From: Micromonospora echinofusca
GTDB lineage: Bacteria; Actinomycetota; Actinomycetes; Mycobacteriales; Micromonosporaceae
DNA: 64,000 bases
Assembly: GCF_900091445.1 (NCBI RefSeq)
Contig: NZ_LT607733.1
Location: 1,691,501-1,755,500 of the forward strand
Direction: 5' to 3'
Part shown: in pieces, positions 1 to 8,135 of the stretch
Layout: every line of letters begins with the position of its first letter
How positions within the stretch are numbered: the first letter of the stretch is position 1
The notes under the pieces: model-generated
Told to the model about the DNA's origin: nothing
What the model saw: only the letters and a program-made list of their open reading frames with translations
Database searches by the model: none
Made by a program: the position numbers and the translations under genes

Positions 1-2
1 CC

Positions 3-320
3 GAGGAGGCGTCGCGGGCCTTCTATGTCGGTGTGCTCGGGATGACCGAGAAGCGCAAGCCAGCCGCGCTCGCGGCCCGGGGCGGCTGCTGGTTCACCGG
101 TCACGGCGCGGAGCTGCACCTGGGCGTGGAGGACGACTTCCGCCCCGCCCGCAAGGCCCACCCTGGTCTGCTCCGGCCGGACCTGGACATGCTCGCCGCC
201 CGGCTGGCCGCCGCCGGATACCCGGTCACCTGGGGTGACGACGAACTGCCGGGCATGCGCCGCTTCCACTCCCAGGACACGCACGGCAACCGACTGGAGT
301 TCCTCGCCCCGATCGACTGA
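3..320 (+). CDS. VOC (glyoxalase/dioxygenase fold) protein, 5' end outside window
   Basis: The reading frame is open to the left edge and begins inside the typical VOC opening (EEASRAFYVGVLGMTEKRKP), so only about 106 C-terminal residues are present. The stretch GCWFTGHGAELHLGVEDDF and the terminal HGNRLEFLAP match the second half of a VOC module, where His and Glu residues usually bind a divalent metal. The GTG at position 33 is internal and is not the true start. The substrate cannot be deduced; VOC proteins include glyoxalases, extradiol dioxygenases and antibiotic-resistance proteins. A strong hairpin follows the stop. Confidence 0.85.
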   Translation, partial: EEASRAFYVGVLGMTEKRKPAALAARGGCWFTGHGAELHLGVEDDFRPARKAHPGLLRPDLDMLAARLAAAGYPVTWGDDELPGMRRFHSQDTHGNRLEFLAPID

Positions 321-350
321 CTGCCTCGATGCCCGACAACGGCATGACGA

Positions 351-381
351 AGGGCCGGCCCCCTGGGTGGGGGCCGGCCCT
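351..381 (+). terminator. Bidirectional hairpin terminator between convergent genes
   Basis: A 12-bp GC-rich stem (AGGGCCGGCCCC pairing with GGGGCCGGCCCT) with a short loop is followed by TTGTC. It lies between the stop of the VOC gene and the stop of the converging C39-like gene, so it can serve both. Confidence 0.75.
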
Positions 382-412
382 TGTCGTCGTTGCGTGGTGT
401 CGTCGCCGTCGG

Positions 413-1066
413 TCAGGCGGTGTAGCCGCGGGTGGCGATCCAGTCGGCGAGGTTGTCGACGCTCATGCGGTAGGAGGCCTGGTTGGGGTCGGCGGAGTCG
501 GCGATGGTGACGGTGTTGCCGTTGTCGCGGTAGCCGACGACGCTGATGTAGTGCCCGCCTTCGAAGGAGTGGGTGGTGCCGTCGGTGTCGGTGGCGGTGC
601 CGGCGATGTTGGCGACGACGGCGTGGCCTTCGTCGATGGCGGTGACGATGTCGGTGCGTAGCTTGTCGGTCTGCTTGTCGTCGGCCTTGGGGTCGCGGAT
701 CTCGACGGACTGGTAGGCGTCGCGGCCGGTTTCCTTGTTGAGTACGGGGGTGATGTCGTTGATGGAGTTGGTGCCGGCTTCGGTGGTGCCCATGCGCTGG
801 GCCATGCCGTCGACGTCGATGTTCTTGCCCTGCACGCTCAGGGCGTTGCGGGCGGCGGCGGGGCCGCAGTAGTAGAAGTTGGGCTGGGCTTCGTAGCGCA
901 CGCCGAGTTCGCGCTCGCCGTGCTGCTTGCGGTCCTGGCTCACCGAGGTGGGCTTGCCCTCGGCAGGCGCGGCGACGGCGGCGGTGACGGGGCCGGCGAT
1001 GGCGCCGCCGGTGAAGGCGAGCCCGGCCACGGTCAGAGCGGTCTTACGGAAGATGTCGGTACGCAT
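413..1066 (-). CDS. Secreted C39-like cysteine peptidase-family protein
   Basis: A 217-aa exported protein. The start ATG at 1066 is preceded by AAAGGTG; the longer frame upstream has no signal-like character. Residues 1-33 form an export signal (MRTDIFRKTA, then a hydrophobic core ending AAVAAPA). The mature part matches the Peptidase_C39_2 family: the catalytic-type Cys is C67 in NFYYCGPAA, the His is H172 in GGHYISVVGY, and an Asp follows in IADSADP (190-193). Family members outside ABC transporters are secreted papain-like proteases of mostly unknown substrate. It is convergent with the VOC gene and stands alone upstream. Family assignment is solid; the substrate is unknown. Confidence 0.85.
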   Translation of the reverse strand: MRTDIFRKTALTVAGLAFTGGAIAGPVTAAVAAPAEGKPTSVSQDRKQHGERELGVRYEAQPNFYYCGPAAARNALSVQGKNIDVDGMAQRMGTTEAGTNSINDITPVLNKETGRDAYQSVEIRDPKADDKQTDKLRTDIVTAIDEGHAVVANIAGTATDTDGTTHSFEGGHYISVVGYRDNGNTVTIADSADPNQASYRMSVDNLADWIATRGYTA

Positions 1067-1498
1067 GATGGTCGGCACCTTTCGATCGGGGGTACGCGAC
1101 ACACACCAAGGGGGGGCGGGTGCGCCGCGAGAAAGGAAAGGTCGAGATGTCCGGGGGCCTGCGGCCGGTGGGCCGAGGCTCGTTCCCGGGGGGATGCAAC
1201 CGGCCGGGCCGGCCACACATTCCGCCGGCCACCCGGCCGACGAACGGCCTGGTCATTGAACGGCCTGGTCACGCGGCCACGATGGTTACAACGACCCGGC
1301 GCCCCGACCCATGCCCCGACCCCCGGTGGCGTCCGCCACCCCAAACCGGCACATACCACCCACCCTGCGTGGATCGCGCAGCCCTGGTGGGCCACAAACC
1401 ACGCGATCGTGCCGATAGCCGGCACCACAACTGCGTGATCCACGAGGCCTGGAGCGGGCCGGGGCGTCACGTCGCCGTGCCGGCCAGGCCGGGCGCCT
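1067..1498. other. 432-bp non-coding region with a large dyad
   Basis: No convincing gene is present. Next to the C39 start is its ribosome binding region. At 1368-1444 there is an imperfect dyad with 14-bp arms (CGTGGATCGCGCAG against CTGCGTGATCCACG, one mismatch), enclosing further GATCGCG/TTTGTGG sub-repeats. It lies downstream of nothing on the plus strand and upstream of the C39 gene on the minus strand, just after the sigma-factor stop, so it may terminate sigma-factor transcription. Confidence 0.45.
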
Positions 1499-2935
1499 TC
1501 AGGACTCTTGGGGCGTAGCGTCCATCGGGGTGAGCCGGTCGGCTCGGGCACGCAGGTAGCGCTGCTCCGGGAGGCTGGAGGTGCGCTGGGACGCGAGCAG
1601 GTAGTCCTCCCGCGCGGCTGCCATGTCTCCGGCGAGTTCCCGCAGGTGGGCGCGGGTGGCCGCGAGGCGGTGGTGGCGGGCCATCCGGTCGTCGGCGGCC
1701 AGCGCGGCCACCATGGCCAGGCCGGCGTCCGGACCGTCGGCCATCGCCACGGCGATCGCGTGGTTGAGCGTCGCCATGGGATTGGGCGCGATCCGGCACA
1801 GCAGGCGGTACAGGAACTCGATCTGCCGCCAGTCGGTGTCGGCCACGTGGGGCGCCCCCACGTGCACGGCCGCGATGGCCGCCTGTAGCTGGTACGGGCC
1901 GAGCGGGCAGCGCAGCATCGCGTCGGTGACGAGCCGGGTGCCTTCCTCGATGAGGTCGGCGTCCCAGCGGAGCCGGTCCTGTTCGCCCAGCGGGACCAGG
2001 CCGCCCTCGGCGTCGGTGCGGGTCGCTCGGCGGGCGTCGGTCAGCAGCATCAACGCGAGCAGGCCGGCGACCTCACCGTCGTCGGGCAGCGAGCGGTGGA
2101 TCGCCCGGGTCAGCCGGATGGCCTCCGTGGCCAGGTCGGGTCGGTGCAGGTGGGGGCCGGAAGTCGCGGTGTAGCCCTCGTTGAAGATCAGATAGAGCAC
2201 GTGCAGGACGGCGCCCAGCCGTTCGGCGTACGCCGGTCCGCTCAACGTCGTGTCGGCGGCCCGGATCCGTTGCTTGGCACGGCTGATGCGCGGACCCATG
2301 GTGGCCTCGGGCACCAGGAAGGCGCCGGCGACCTCGGCCGTGGTGAGACCGCCGACGGCGCGCAGCGTCAGGGCGACCTGCGAGGCCGGGGTGAGCGCGG
2401 GGTGGCAGCACATGAACAGCAGCGTCAGGGTGTCGTCGTGGTCGCGCGGCACCTGCTCGTCGGGGCCGGGGGCGACCATCGCCCCGGGCAGTTCCCGGCT
2501 CGCGCTGGCCGCCTCCCGGTCCCGGCGGGCCCGCTCGCTGCGGATCTGGTCGATGAACCTGCGGGCGGCGACCGTGACCAACCAGCCGCGCGGGTGCTCC
2601 GGCACCCCGTCGACCGGCCACTGGACCGTCGCCGCCAGCATGGCCTCCTGGAGCGCGTCCTCGCAGGCGTCGAAGTCGTCGTACCTGCGCAGCAGCGCGC
2701 CGAGGACCCGCGGTGCCAGCTCACGCAGCAGGCGCCCGAGATCCTCGCCGCCCACCCCGCCGTCGCGTGCCGGTAGCCGGTCGCCGCCCGCCCGCCCGTC
2801 GTCGCGGTCGTGGCCTACCAGCGCGTCGCGGCCCGCCCGCCCGTCGTCGTGGGCGGCGGTCGGCACACCGGTGGACCGGTCGGCGAGCACCTGGCCGCCG
2901 ACCGGTACGCCCGACTCAGCTCGTCGCCGCCGCAC
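1499..2935 (-). CDS. ECF sigma factor, ECF42 type (sigma-70 regions 2 and 4 plus long C-terminal extension)
   Basis: The product carries sigma region 2 (LLRRYDDFDACEDALQEAM, then HPRGWLVTVAARRFID) and region 4 (ALTLRAVGGLTTAEVAGAFLVPEATMGPRISRAKQRI), followed by a C-terminal helical domain of about 200 residues (AIRLTRAIHRSLP, NPMATLNHAIAVAMADGP). That layout is the ECF42 group, known to be encoded with YCII/DGPF-domain proteins, and such a gene lies directly upstream. The GTG at 2935 overlaps the YCII stop by 20 bases, suggesting translational coupling. However, the first 60 residues are low-complexity Asp/Arg/Gly, and a GTG at 2755 would give the usual family length of about 418 aa. ECF42 proteins are thought to be controlled through the C-terminal extension rather than a membrane anti-sigma factor. 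Confidence 0.85.
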   Translation of the reverse strand: MRRRRAESGVPVGGQVLADRSTGVPTAAHDDGRAGRDALVGHDRDDGRAGGDRLPARDGGVGGEDLGRLLRELAPRVLGALLRRYDDFDACEDALQEAMLAATVQWPVDGVPEHPRGWLVTVAARRFIDQIRSERARRDREAASASRELPGAMVAPGPDEQVPRDHDDTLTLLFMCCHPALTPASQVALTLRAVGGLTTAEVAGAFLVPEATMGPRISRAKQRIRAADTTLSGPAYAERLGAVLHVLYLIFNEGYTATSGPHLHRPDLATEAIRLTRAIHRSLPDDGEVAGLLALMLLTDARRATRTDAEGGLVPLGEQDRLRWDADLIEEGTRLVTDAMLRCPLGPYQLQAAIAAVHVGAPHVADTDWRQIEFLYRLLCRIAPNPMATLNHAIAVAMADGPDAGLAMVAALAADDRMARHHRLAATRAHLRELAGDMAAAREDYLLASQRTSSLPEQRYLRARADRLTPMDATPQES

Positions 2936-3320
2936 CGCTCATCCGTACCGAGGCCGCTTCGGCCCCCGCGGAGAAGACCACCTCACGGATCTCGACGCCG
3001 AGACCCTCCACCCTGGCGTCCGGGATCAGCGCTGCCAGCTCGACGGCCCGGTCCCGGTCGGCGCACTCGATGAGGTAGTAGCCGCCGAGGTACTCCTTGG
3101 CCTCCAGGTACGGGCCGTCGCTTACCGTGGGCGCGCCTGCGCGGACCCGGACGACGACGCTCTCGGCCGGCTCGGCCAGCGCGGTCGTCCCGAGCATCTC
3201 GCCGGACTCGCGGATCGTCTCGATGAACTCCTCGTGGCCCTTCATCACCTCGTTGCGTTCGTCCTCGGTGAGCGCCTCCCAGATCTGCGGGTTCATGTGC
3301 ATGATCAACAGGAACTTCAC
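2916..3320 (-). CDS. YCII-related (DGPF) domain protein
   Basis: A 134-aa protein starting with GTG at 3320 behind a clear GAGGAGA ribosome binding site. It shows the family signature: a beta-strand start KFLLIMHM, the acidic helix WEALTEDERNEVMKGHEEF, and VSDGPYLEAKEYLGGYYLIEC, which contains the DGP(F/Y) motif and the conserved GGYYLIE strand. YCII-like proteins have a ferredoxin-like fold and a His/Asp pair of unproven enzymatic role. It is the first gene of an operon with the ECF42 sigma factor and is the classical target gene of that sigma group. A TGTCAA sequence at 3392-3397 on the minus strand with a CGAC 17 bases further on is a weak candidate ECF42 promoter. Confidence 0.9.
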   Translation of the reverse strand: MKFLLIMHMNPQIWEALTEDERNEVMKGHEEFIETIRESGEMLGTTALAEPAESVVVRVRAGAPTVSDGPYLEAKEYLGGYYLIECADRDRAVELAALIPDARVEGLGVEIREVVFSAGAEAASVRMSGAAATS

Positions 3321-3523
3321 GTCTGATTCTCCTCGCCCGTGGGCGTCCCGCTGACGCCGCTCGCTCAGTGGTCGTCGCCGGTCCGCCGGTCTTGACATCG
3401 TCCCCGATCCGCGACGCGAGAACGCCGCGCCGCTCCGGCCGCGTACGGAAGGGACGAACGGGGGAACGCGGGTGACGCGACCCGGACGGCCCTCATCGTG
3501 CCGACGGCGGGGTGGTTGCGACC

Positions 3524-3988
3524 ATGGCGGGCATGGAGATCTGGAACAACCCGTCCTGCTCGAAGTGCGCCGCCGCCCGTACCGCCCTCGACGAGGCAGG
3601 GGTCGGCTACGCGGTGCGCCCGTACCTGGACCGGCCGCCGAGCGCGGCGGAGCTGACCGAGGTGCTGCGCCGGCTCGACGCGCGCCCCTGGGACGTCTGT
3701 CGTACGCGGGAACCCGCCGCGGTGGCCCTGGGCATGGCCGACTGGCCACGGGACGAGGCGGCGGAGCCGCGCTGGATCGAGGCGATGGTGGCCGCCCCGG
3801 AGCTGATCCAGCGGCCCCTGCTGCTGCTCGACGACGGGGGAGCGCTCGTGGGACGTACCGCCGAGGCCGTGGCGGAGGCGGTGCGCCGGACCGGCGCGAC
3901 GCCCGGCACCGGCGCGGAGCCCGGCCCCTCGACGCCCGGCACCGGCGCGACGCCCGCGTCGTCGGAGGGGCCCACGCCCGCCGGGTAG
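3524..3988 (+). CDS. ArsC/Spx-family (thioredoxin-fold) protein
   Basis: The protein (154 aa) opens MEIWNNPSCSKCAAARTALDEAGV, the ArsC-family beginning with a CxxC pair (C12, C15), followed by PYLDRPPSAAELTEVLRRL and the RTREP segment that corresponds to the anion-binding region of glutaredoxin-dependent arsenate reductases. QRPLLLLDDGGALVGR matches the conserved end of the fold. The last 35 residues are a Pro/Thr/Gly repeat tail built of ATPGTGA-like units, absent from characterised ArsC. The ATG at 3524 was chosen for the upstream GGGGTGG. It is a single-gene unit with no arsenic operon nearby, so it could be a redox or Spx-like protein instead of an arsenate reductase. Confidence 0.75.
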   Translation: MAGMEIWNNPSCSKCAAARTALDEAGVGYAVRPYLDRPPSAAELTEVLRRLDARPWDVCRTREPAAVALGMADWPRDEAAEPRWIEAMVAAPELIQRPLLLLDDGGALVGRTAEAVAEAVRRTGATPGTGAEPGPSTPGTGATPASSEGPTPAG

Positions 3989-4061
3989 CGCGTTTCCCGG
4001 CGGGTGCGGCGGGAATGCGCCGGTCACCGGCGGACGCCGGACGTCGTGGAGGAGGGGCCGG

Positions 4062-5729
4062 ATGCCGCAGCAGGGCGTGTCCACCGCGAAGCGGCTCACC
4101 CCGGTCGCGGGGGCGCCCCTGTGGTGCGACGCGCGGGAGTTCGGGCTGCGCGGCGACGGCGTGACGAACGACCAGCCGGCACTGTCGGCCCTGGTCGACC
4201 GCCTCGGCGAGGGATACGCCGCCGACGGGCGGGCCCGGGTCATCCACTGCCCGCCGGGGATCTACTCGATCCGTGACGCCGGAACGGTCTGGCGCAGCGG
4301 GGTGTCGCTGATCGGCTCCGGGCCGGGGGCGACGCGGTTCCTGCTCAGCAACGAGGGCAACCGGGCGAGCCCGACGCCGTTGGCCTTCTGGACGACGGTG
4401 CAGCACGGCGCGAGTCGCGACCGGTACATCGCCGACTGCACCTTCGCGGACTTCGAGATCGACGGCTCCGGCGTGGCGATGGTCGAGTACAGCTACCTCG
4501 CCAAGGGGCTCGGCCTCCAGTACGTGGTGCGCGGCGTCTTCCGCAACCTCTACATCCACCACACCGGCGCCACCGGACTCGGCTGCGACTTCCTCCAGGA
4601 CAGCCTGATCGACGGAGTGGTCGTGGTCGGGTGCGGGCGGCTCGACAACGGCGAGGAGATGGGCGGCGCGGGCATCGGCGTCGGCATCGGCGGGTGGGGC
4701 GACGTGGAGCGCCTCACGATCGCCAACTGCACCGCCCTCGGCAACGGCACCAACGGGATCTTCCTCGAACTCCAGAAGGACCACTGGACCCCGCCGCGCG
4801 GCTACCGCGTCATCGGCTGCCACAGCCAGGCGAACCGCTTCGGCATCTCCGACTGGGGCGCCGACGGGCTGATCGTCTCCGCCTGCACCCTGACCGGCAA
4901 CCTGGAGGCGGGCTTCGACGTCTCCGGCAACGGCACGGCGGGAGTCGCCGGCCGGGGCGGCATCATCAGCGACTGCGTGATCGACCGCAACGTCCGCGAC
5001 GGGATCAGCATGGGCAACACGCCCGGCCCGTACACGGTGCGCGGGAACCGGATCAGCGCCAACGGGGAGTACGGCTACCACGAGCACGACCTGGGGCACG
5101 GCTATCAGGGTGCGGCGGCGGGCGTGGTCGTCGACGGCAACGACTTCTGGGACAACGGTCTGGACGCGATCCGGATCGACCGGCCGATGACCGACGCGGT
5201 CGTGGTGGGCAACCGGATCCGCAACAACGGCCGCCGGTGCGCCCCGGCCACCACCGGCCAGGGCGAGTCGGTGCGCTACCACCACCGGTCCGTCACCGAC
5301 CTGACGGCGCACTGGCCGCAGGACGGACACCGGGGCAAGGTGGTGCGGGTCGGCTCACGCGCGGCGGTGGTGGTGTCGAACACCGACACCGACCTGAGGC
5401 TCGCCGAGGTGCGGGCGGACTCGCCGACCGGCTGGAACGAGGACACGCCGCCGCCCGGCGCGTCGTACGAACTGCCGGCGGCCCCGCCGATCAGGGCCGG
5501 CATCACCGTCAACGCGCCGTTCGACTCCGCCACGGTGCGCGGCAACCGGATCTGGGACCACCGCGACGAGCAGACCCAGACGTACGGGCTCTGGATCACC
5601 CCGGCGGGCAGTTGCGTGTCCTGTCGGATCGAGGACAACGATCTCGCGGGCAACGCCGTCGGGGCGGTGCGGCTGGACACCCCGCCCGTCGGTGGGCGCT
5701 GGAACCGCAACCACCACGACGTCGACTGA
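4062..5729 (+). CDS. Right-handed parallel beta-helix protein (pectate-lyase superfamily)
   Basis: A 555-aa protein preceded by GGAGGAGGGG. Residues 20-60 (WCDAREFGLRGDGVTNDQPAL) are the GDG-x-TDD-like start of the Pectate_lyase_3 domain; after it, repeated coils of the type NNGTNGIF, GNLEAGFDVSGNG, IDRNVRDGISMGN and GNRIRNNG fit a right-handed parallel beta-helix through most of the chain. There is no obvious signal peptide, so it may be cytoplasmic, exported by another route, or carry a missed N-terminus. Such folds serve polysaccharide lyases, hydrolases and epimerases; no catalytic triad can be assigned from sequence alone. It is followed by a convergent small membrane-protein gene. Confidence 0.8.
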   Translation: MPQQGVSTAKRLTPVAGAPLWCDAREFGLRGDGVTNDQPALSALVDRLGEGYAADGRARVIHCPPGIYSIRDAGTVWRSGVSLIGSGPGATRFLLSNEGNRASPTPLAFWTTVQHGASRDRYIADCTFADFEIDGSGVAMVEYSYLAKGLGLQYVVRGVFRNLYIHHTGATGLGCDFLQDSLIDGVVVVGCGRLDNGEEMGGAGIGVGIGGWGDVERLTIANCTALGNGTNGIFLELQKDHWTPPRGYRVIGCHSQANRFGISDWGADGLIVSACTLTGNLEAGFDVSGNGTAGVAGRGGIISDCVIDRNVRDGISMGNTPGPYTVRGNRISANGEYGYHEHDLGHGYQGAAAGVVVDGNDFWDNGLDAIRIDRPMTDAVVVGNRIRNNGRRCAPATTGQGESVRYHHRSVTDLTAHWPQDGHRGKVVRVGSRAAVVVSNTDTDLRLAEVRADSPTGWNEDTPPPGASYELPAAPPIRAGITVNAPFDSATVRGNRIWDHRDEQTQTYGLWITPAGSCVSCRIEDNDLAGNAVGAVRLDTPPVGGRWNRNHHDVD

Positions 5730-5741
5730 CGTCGGCGGGGT

Positions 5742-5924
5742 TCAGCGCGCGTCGTCGGTGGGCGCCGTCGCCTCCGCGTGCCGGTCGCGCAGCCGGGCCC
5801 GGATCTCCTCCGGGGTGTACGCCCGACGCCGCCGTTCCGCCCGGGCGATGACCACGCCCGACGCCGCCACGCCGGCGAGGCCGGCCAGCCCGAGCACCTT
5901 CCACCACCGCATCCCTTGCCGCAT
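5742..5924 (-). CDS. Small single-span membrane protein
   Basis: A 60-aa protein: short basic start MRQGMRWWK, one hydrophobic helix (VLGLAGLAGVAASGVVIA, residues 10-27), then a charged cytoplasmic tail with YTPEEIRARLRDRHAEA. Similar short ORFs with a YTPEEIRARLR-like tail are common in actinobacteria, but no function is known to me. An alternative ATG lies 12 bases inside. It is divergent from the permuted NlpC/P60-like gene with only 19 bases between the starts, so their promoters must overlap neighbouring coding DNA. Confidence 0.7.
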   Translation of the reverse strand: MRQGMRWWKVLGLAGLAGVAASGVVIARAERRRRAYTPEEIRARLRDRHAEATAPTDDAR

Positions 5925-5943
5925 CGGCCTAGGGTAGACCCCC

Positions 5944-6699
5944 ATGAGCATCAGCCTGGACGAGGCCGTGGACCTGACCCGTACCGGTGACGTGTGGGTC
6001 TTCCGGGGCCGCAGCGTGCCCGACCGGGCCATCCAGTTGACCACGAACAGCCCGGTCAACCACGTCGGCATGGCGGTCGTGCTGGACGACATGCCGCCGC
6101 TGATGTGGCACGCCGAGCTGGGCAGGTCGCTGCCGGACATGTGGACGGGCACCCACCAGCGCGGCGTGCAGCTGCACGACCTGCGCGACGCGGTCTGCGT
6201 CTGGGCCAACCGGTACGGCCAGCGGGCCTGGCTGCGCCAGCTCGACCCGGCGGCCGACGCGGAGATGGAGAAGGCGGTGCTGCGCACCGTCGCCCGGCTG
6301 GACGGCACCCCGTTCCCGTCCACCGCCCAGCTCGCCTGGCGCTGGCTGCGGGGCCGGGTCCCGGCGGTGCGCGTGCCGACCTTGCGCGGCCGGGTCCCGG
6401 CGGTGCGCGTGCCGGCCCTGCGCGGCCACGACGGCGACCGTCCCGAGGCCCCGGCGCCCGGGCGTGCCGGAGCCGCCGCCGCTCCCGAGCGCGCCGGAGC
6501 CGCCGCACGCGAGCGTGCACTGGAGACGGCGTACTGCGCCGAGGTGGTCGCGGTGACCTACGAGGCGATGGGTCTGCTTCCCGCCGGGCGGCGCCCCAAC
6601 TGGTACGACCCGGGCCGGTTCTGGAGCGGCGACGACCTCGGTCTCGCGAACGGCGCCCGGCTCGGGGCCGAGATCGAGGTGCGCATCCCGGCGCGCTGA
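5944..6699 (+). CDS. Permuted NlpC/P60-like (YiiX/YaeF type) papain-fold protein
   Basis: A 251-aa protein whose order of catalytic residues is inverted compared with classical NlpC/P60: the His comes first (H40 in SPVNHVGMAV) and the Cys late (C198 in ETAYCAEVVA). This order defines the permuted YiiX/YaeF/LRAT-like group of amidase- or acyltransferase-like enzymes. The N-terminal segment TGDVWVFRGRSVPDRAIQL matches the group. No signal peptide is seen. Between the two catalytic blocks lies a region enlarged by a perfect-frame 36-bp tandem duplication and an Ala/Arg/Pro-rich insert (residues about 138-190). Substrate unknown; lipid or peptide amide bonds are the usual suggestions. Confidence 0.75.
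   Translation: MSISLDEAVDLTRTGDVWVFRGRSVPDRAIQLTTNSPVNHVGMAVVLDDMPPLMWHAELGRSLPDMWTGTHQRGVQLHDLRDAVCVWANRYGQRAWLRQLDPAADAEMEKAVLRTVARLDGTPFPSTAQLAWRWLRGRVPAVRVPTLRGRVPAVRVPALRGHDGDRPEAPAPGRAGAAAAPERAGAAARERALETAYCAEVVAVTYEAMGLLPAGRRPNWYDPGRFWSGDDLGLANGARLGAEIEVRIPAR
6355..6426 (+). repeat. 36-bp tandem duplication inside a coding region
   Basis: Two consecutive 36-bp units differ at only a few bases and encode RGRVPAVRVPTL followed by RGRVPAVRVPAL. The unit is a multiple of three, so it lengthens the protein by 12 residues without a frameshift. Confidence 0.9.
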
Positions 6700-6709
6700 G
6701 GTTTGGCCC

Positions 6710-7126
6710 GTGGTCCGGCCGGCAATTGCTGTCCCCGTGAGAGCATCCACCGATCTGGACACGCTGACCGACTTCTTCGACCGGTACGGCGTGGCGCTGA
6801 CCACCGGCGACGTGGCCGCCATCGCCGCCTGTTACGCGCTGCCGGGGATGGTGGTCGCCGACACGTACAGCTTCTCGTTCACCTCGCCGGCGGCGGTGGC
6901 GCTGTCCTTCGTCGGCGCCGCCCCCGACTACCAGGAGCGCGAGCTGGTCGCGGCGCACGCGGCCATCGAGGACGTGCAGCCGATGTCGGCGCTGCTGACC
7001 ATGGTGGCCGTGGAGTGGGAGTTCCTGGACAGCCGGGGCCGCAGGGTGCCCGGCGAGCGCTACCGCTACCTCCTGCGCTCCACCGACGACGGTCCGGTCA
7101 TCTGCACCGTCCTGCGTACCTCCTGA
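6710..7126 (+). CDS. NTF2-like / SnoaL-type small protein
   Basis: A protein of about 138 aa with the cystatin-like alpha+beta cone layout: a long N-terminal helix (LDTLTDFFDRYGVALTTGDVAAIAACYALPGMVV), and strands such as ALLTMVAVEWEFLDSRG and ERYRYLLRSTDDG. These are typical of NTF2-like/SnoaL proteins that act as small cyclases, hydrolases or binding proteins. Start uncertain: GTG at 6710 or a second GTG at 6737. It begins 10 bases after the permuted NlpC/P60-like gene and is probably co-transcribed with it. Active-site residues cannot be assigned. Confidence 0.7.
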   Translation: MVRPAIAVPVRASTDLDTLTDFFDRYGVALTTGDVAAIAACYALPGMVVADTYSFSFTSPAAVALSFVGAAPDYQERELVAAHAAIEDVQPMSALLTMVAVEWEFLDSRGRRVPGERYRYLLRSTDDGPVICTVLRTS

Positions 7127-7298
7127 CCGCCGCCGCGACCGCGACGCCCGAAGGCCGTGGCGACGGCCCGCAGCGCCGCGTGGCCCGTGTCGGCAACGGA
7201 CGCGTGGCAGCCGGGCGCGCGGTCGCGCCGTGCGCGGACGGTCGCACCATGTCGCCGTCGACCGCTACGCTGCCCGGGACGACCGCGGGAGGATGGGC

Positions 7299-7985
7299 AT
7301 GCCCGACACGCGCCGAGCACCGAACAGGTCCTACGGCACGACCGCCGTCGCGTCATCGCCGTGGATCGTGGTGTCCGTCGGCGTCGTGGTGATGGTGGTC
7401 CTGCTCGCCATCGCGCTGGGCACCTACCGGGGGCGCGGCCCCGCGTTCGACGCACAGCCCGCCCCGCCGCTGCCGACCGTCGGCCTGGCCGACCCGGAGC
7501 CGTCGGCGACCAGCGCCACGGCCACCCGCTCGCCCCGGGCGACGGCCTCGCCGTCCGCGCGTGCCACCGCCCGCCCCACCCCGACGCGGTCCAGGCCCGA
7601 GCGCAGCAGCCGCCCGCCGTCGCCGACCCCCAGCGGCAGCGACGCGGCGCTGATCGCGCCACCGTCGCCCACGTCGCCGCTGACGGGCCGCTACCGGGTG
7701 GTCGAGTCGTACGCGAACGGCTTCGTCGGGGAGCTGCTGGTCGGCAACACCTCGTCGTCGGGTCGGGAGTGGACGGCGCGGCTGACCTTCCCGGGGGCGC
7801 GGCTGGGCAGCGCGTGGATCGAGGGCGCGCCACAGGGGACGGCGCAACGGATCGACGACGGTTTCACCTACCGCAGCGGCGGCGACCTGCCCGGGGGCGC
7901 GTCGGCCACCCTGCGCTTCTACGTCCAGGGCACCCAGAGCCGCCCAACGAGCTGTTCGGTCGACGGCGGCGCCTGCCGCGTCTAG
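7299..7985 (+). CDS. Membrane-anchored protein with CBM2-like C-terminal domain
   Basis: A 228-aa protein; ATG 7299 is preceded at proper distance by GGGAGG. It has a short cytoplasmic start, one transmembrane helix (SPWIVVSVGVVVMVVLLAIAL), a Ser/Thr/Pro/Ala linker of about 80 residues typical of actinobacterial surface proteins, and a C-terminal domain beginning YRVVESYANGFVGELLVGNTSSSGREWTARLTFP. That segment follows the pattern of family 2 carbohydrate-binding modules, in which a strand with NxxxxxxxGW-like spacing leads into aromatic binding residues, but here many binding aromatics are missing. It may bind polysaccharide weakly or be a structural relative. It ends at a strong terminator before the amylase-pullulanase gene. 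Confidence 0.7.
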   Translation: MPDTRRAPNRSYGTTAVASSPWIVVSVGVVVMVVLLAIALGTYRGRGPAFDAQPAPPLPTVGLADPEPSATSATATRSPRATASPSARATARPTPTRSRPERSSRPPSPTPSGSDAALIAPPSPTSPLTGRYRVVESYANGFVGELLVGNTSSSGREWTARLTFPGARLGSAWIEGAPQGTAQRIDDGFTYRSGGDLPGGASATLRFYVQGTQSRPTSCSVDGGACRV

Positions 7986-8001
7986 TCTTCCCCACCCTCT
8001 C

Positions 8002-8028
8002 CGGCCCGGCGCGAACCTCGCCGGGCCG
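8002..8028 (+). terminator. Intrinsic terminator
   Basis: A perfect 10-bp stem (CGGCCCGGCG / CGCCGGGCCG) with a 7-base loop is followed by TTCCTTT, 17 bases after the stop of the CBM2-like gene. Confidence 0.8.
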
Positions 8029-8032
8029 TTCC

Positions 8033-8103
8033 TTTGCAAGCCATCTGCCGTGTTACGACTTTGTTTGCAAGGTATTGCAGAACATTTCGGCAAGGGCTAG
8101 CGT
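8033..8103 (+). promoter_or_regulatory. Promoter and direct-repeat operator of the amylase-pullulanase gene
   Basis: TTTGCAAG occurs at 8033-8040 and again at 8064-8071, 31 bases (about three helical turns) apart, with a further TTGCAG at 8075-8080. The latter, with TAGCGT at 8098-8103 and a 17-base spacer, makes a good actinobacterial sigma-70 promoter; the coding start is 33 bases downstream. CTTGCAAG-like half-sites are the known targets of LacI-type maltose regulators (MalR/Reg1) in Streptomyces, which fits the starch-degrading product. The regulator itself is not in the window, so this link is inference. Confidence 0.6.
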
Positions 8104-8135
8104 GCGGGCCAGTCAGCGACCAGAGGAAGGCGTCG

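Noticed and set aside
1368..1444. tRNA-like fold in the 1.4-kb dyad
   Set aside because: Arms do not form a cloverleaf and no anticodon or T-loop is present; no tRNA was recognised in the window.
2916..5330. An 804-codon minus frame joining antisense of the beta-helix gene to the YCII protein
   Set aside because: Only the last 135 codons, behind a good ribosome binding site, match a family; the rest is antisense noise.
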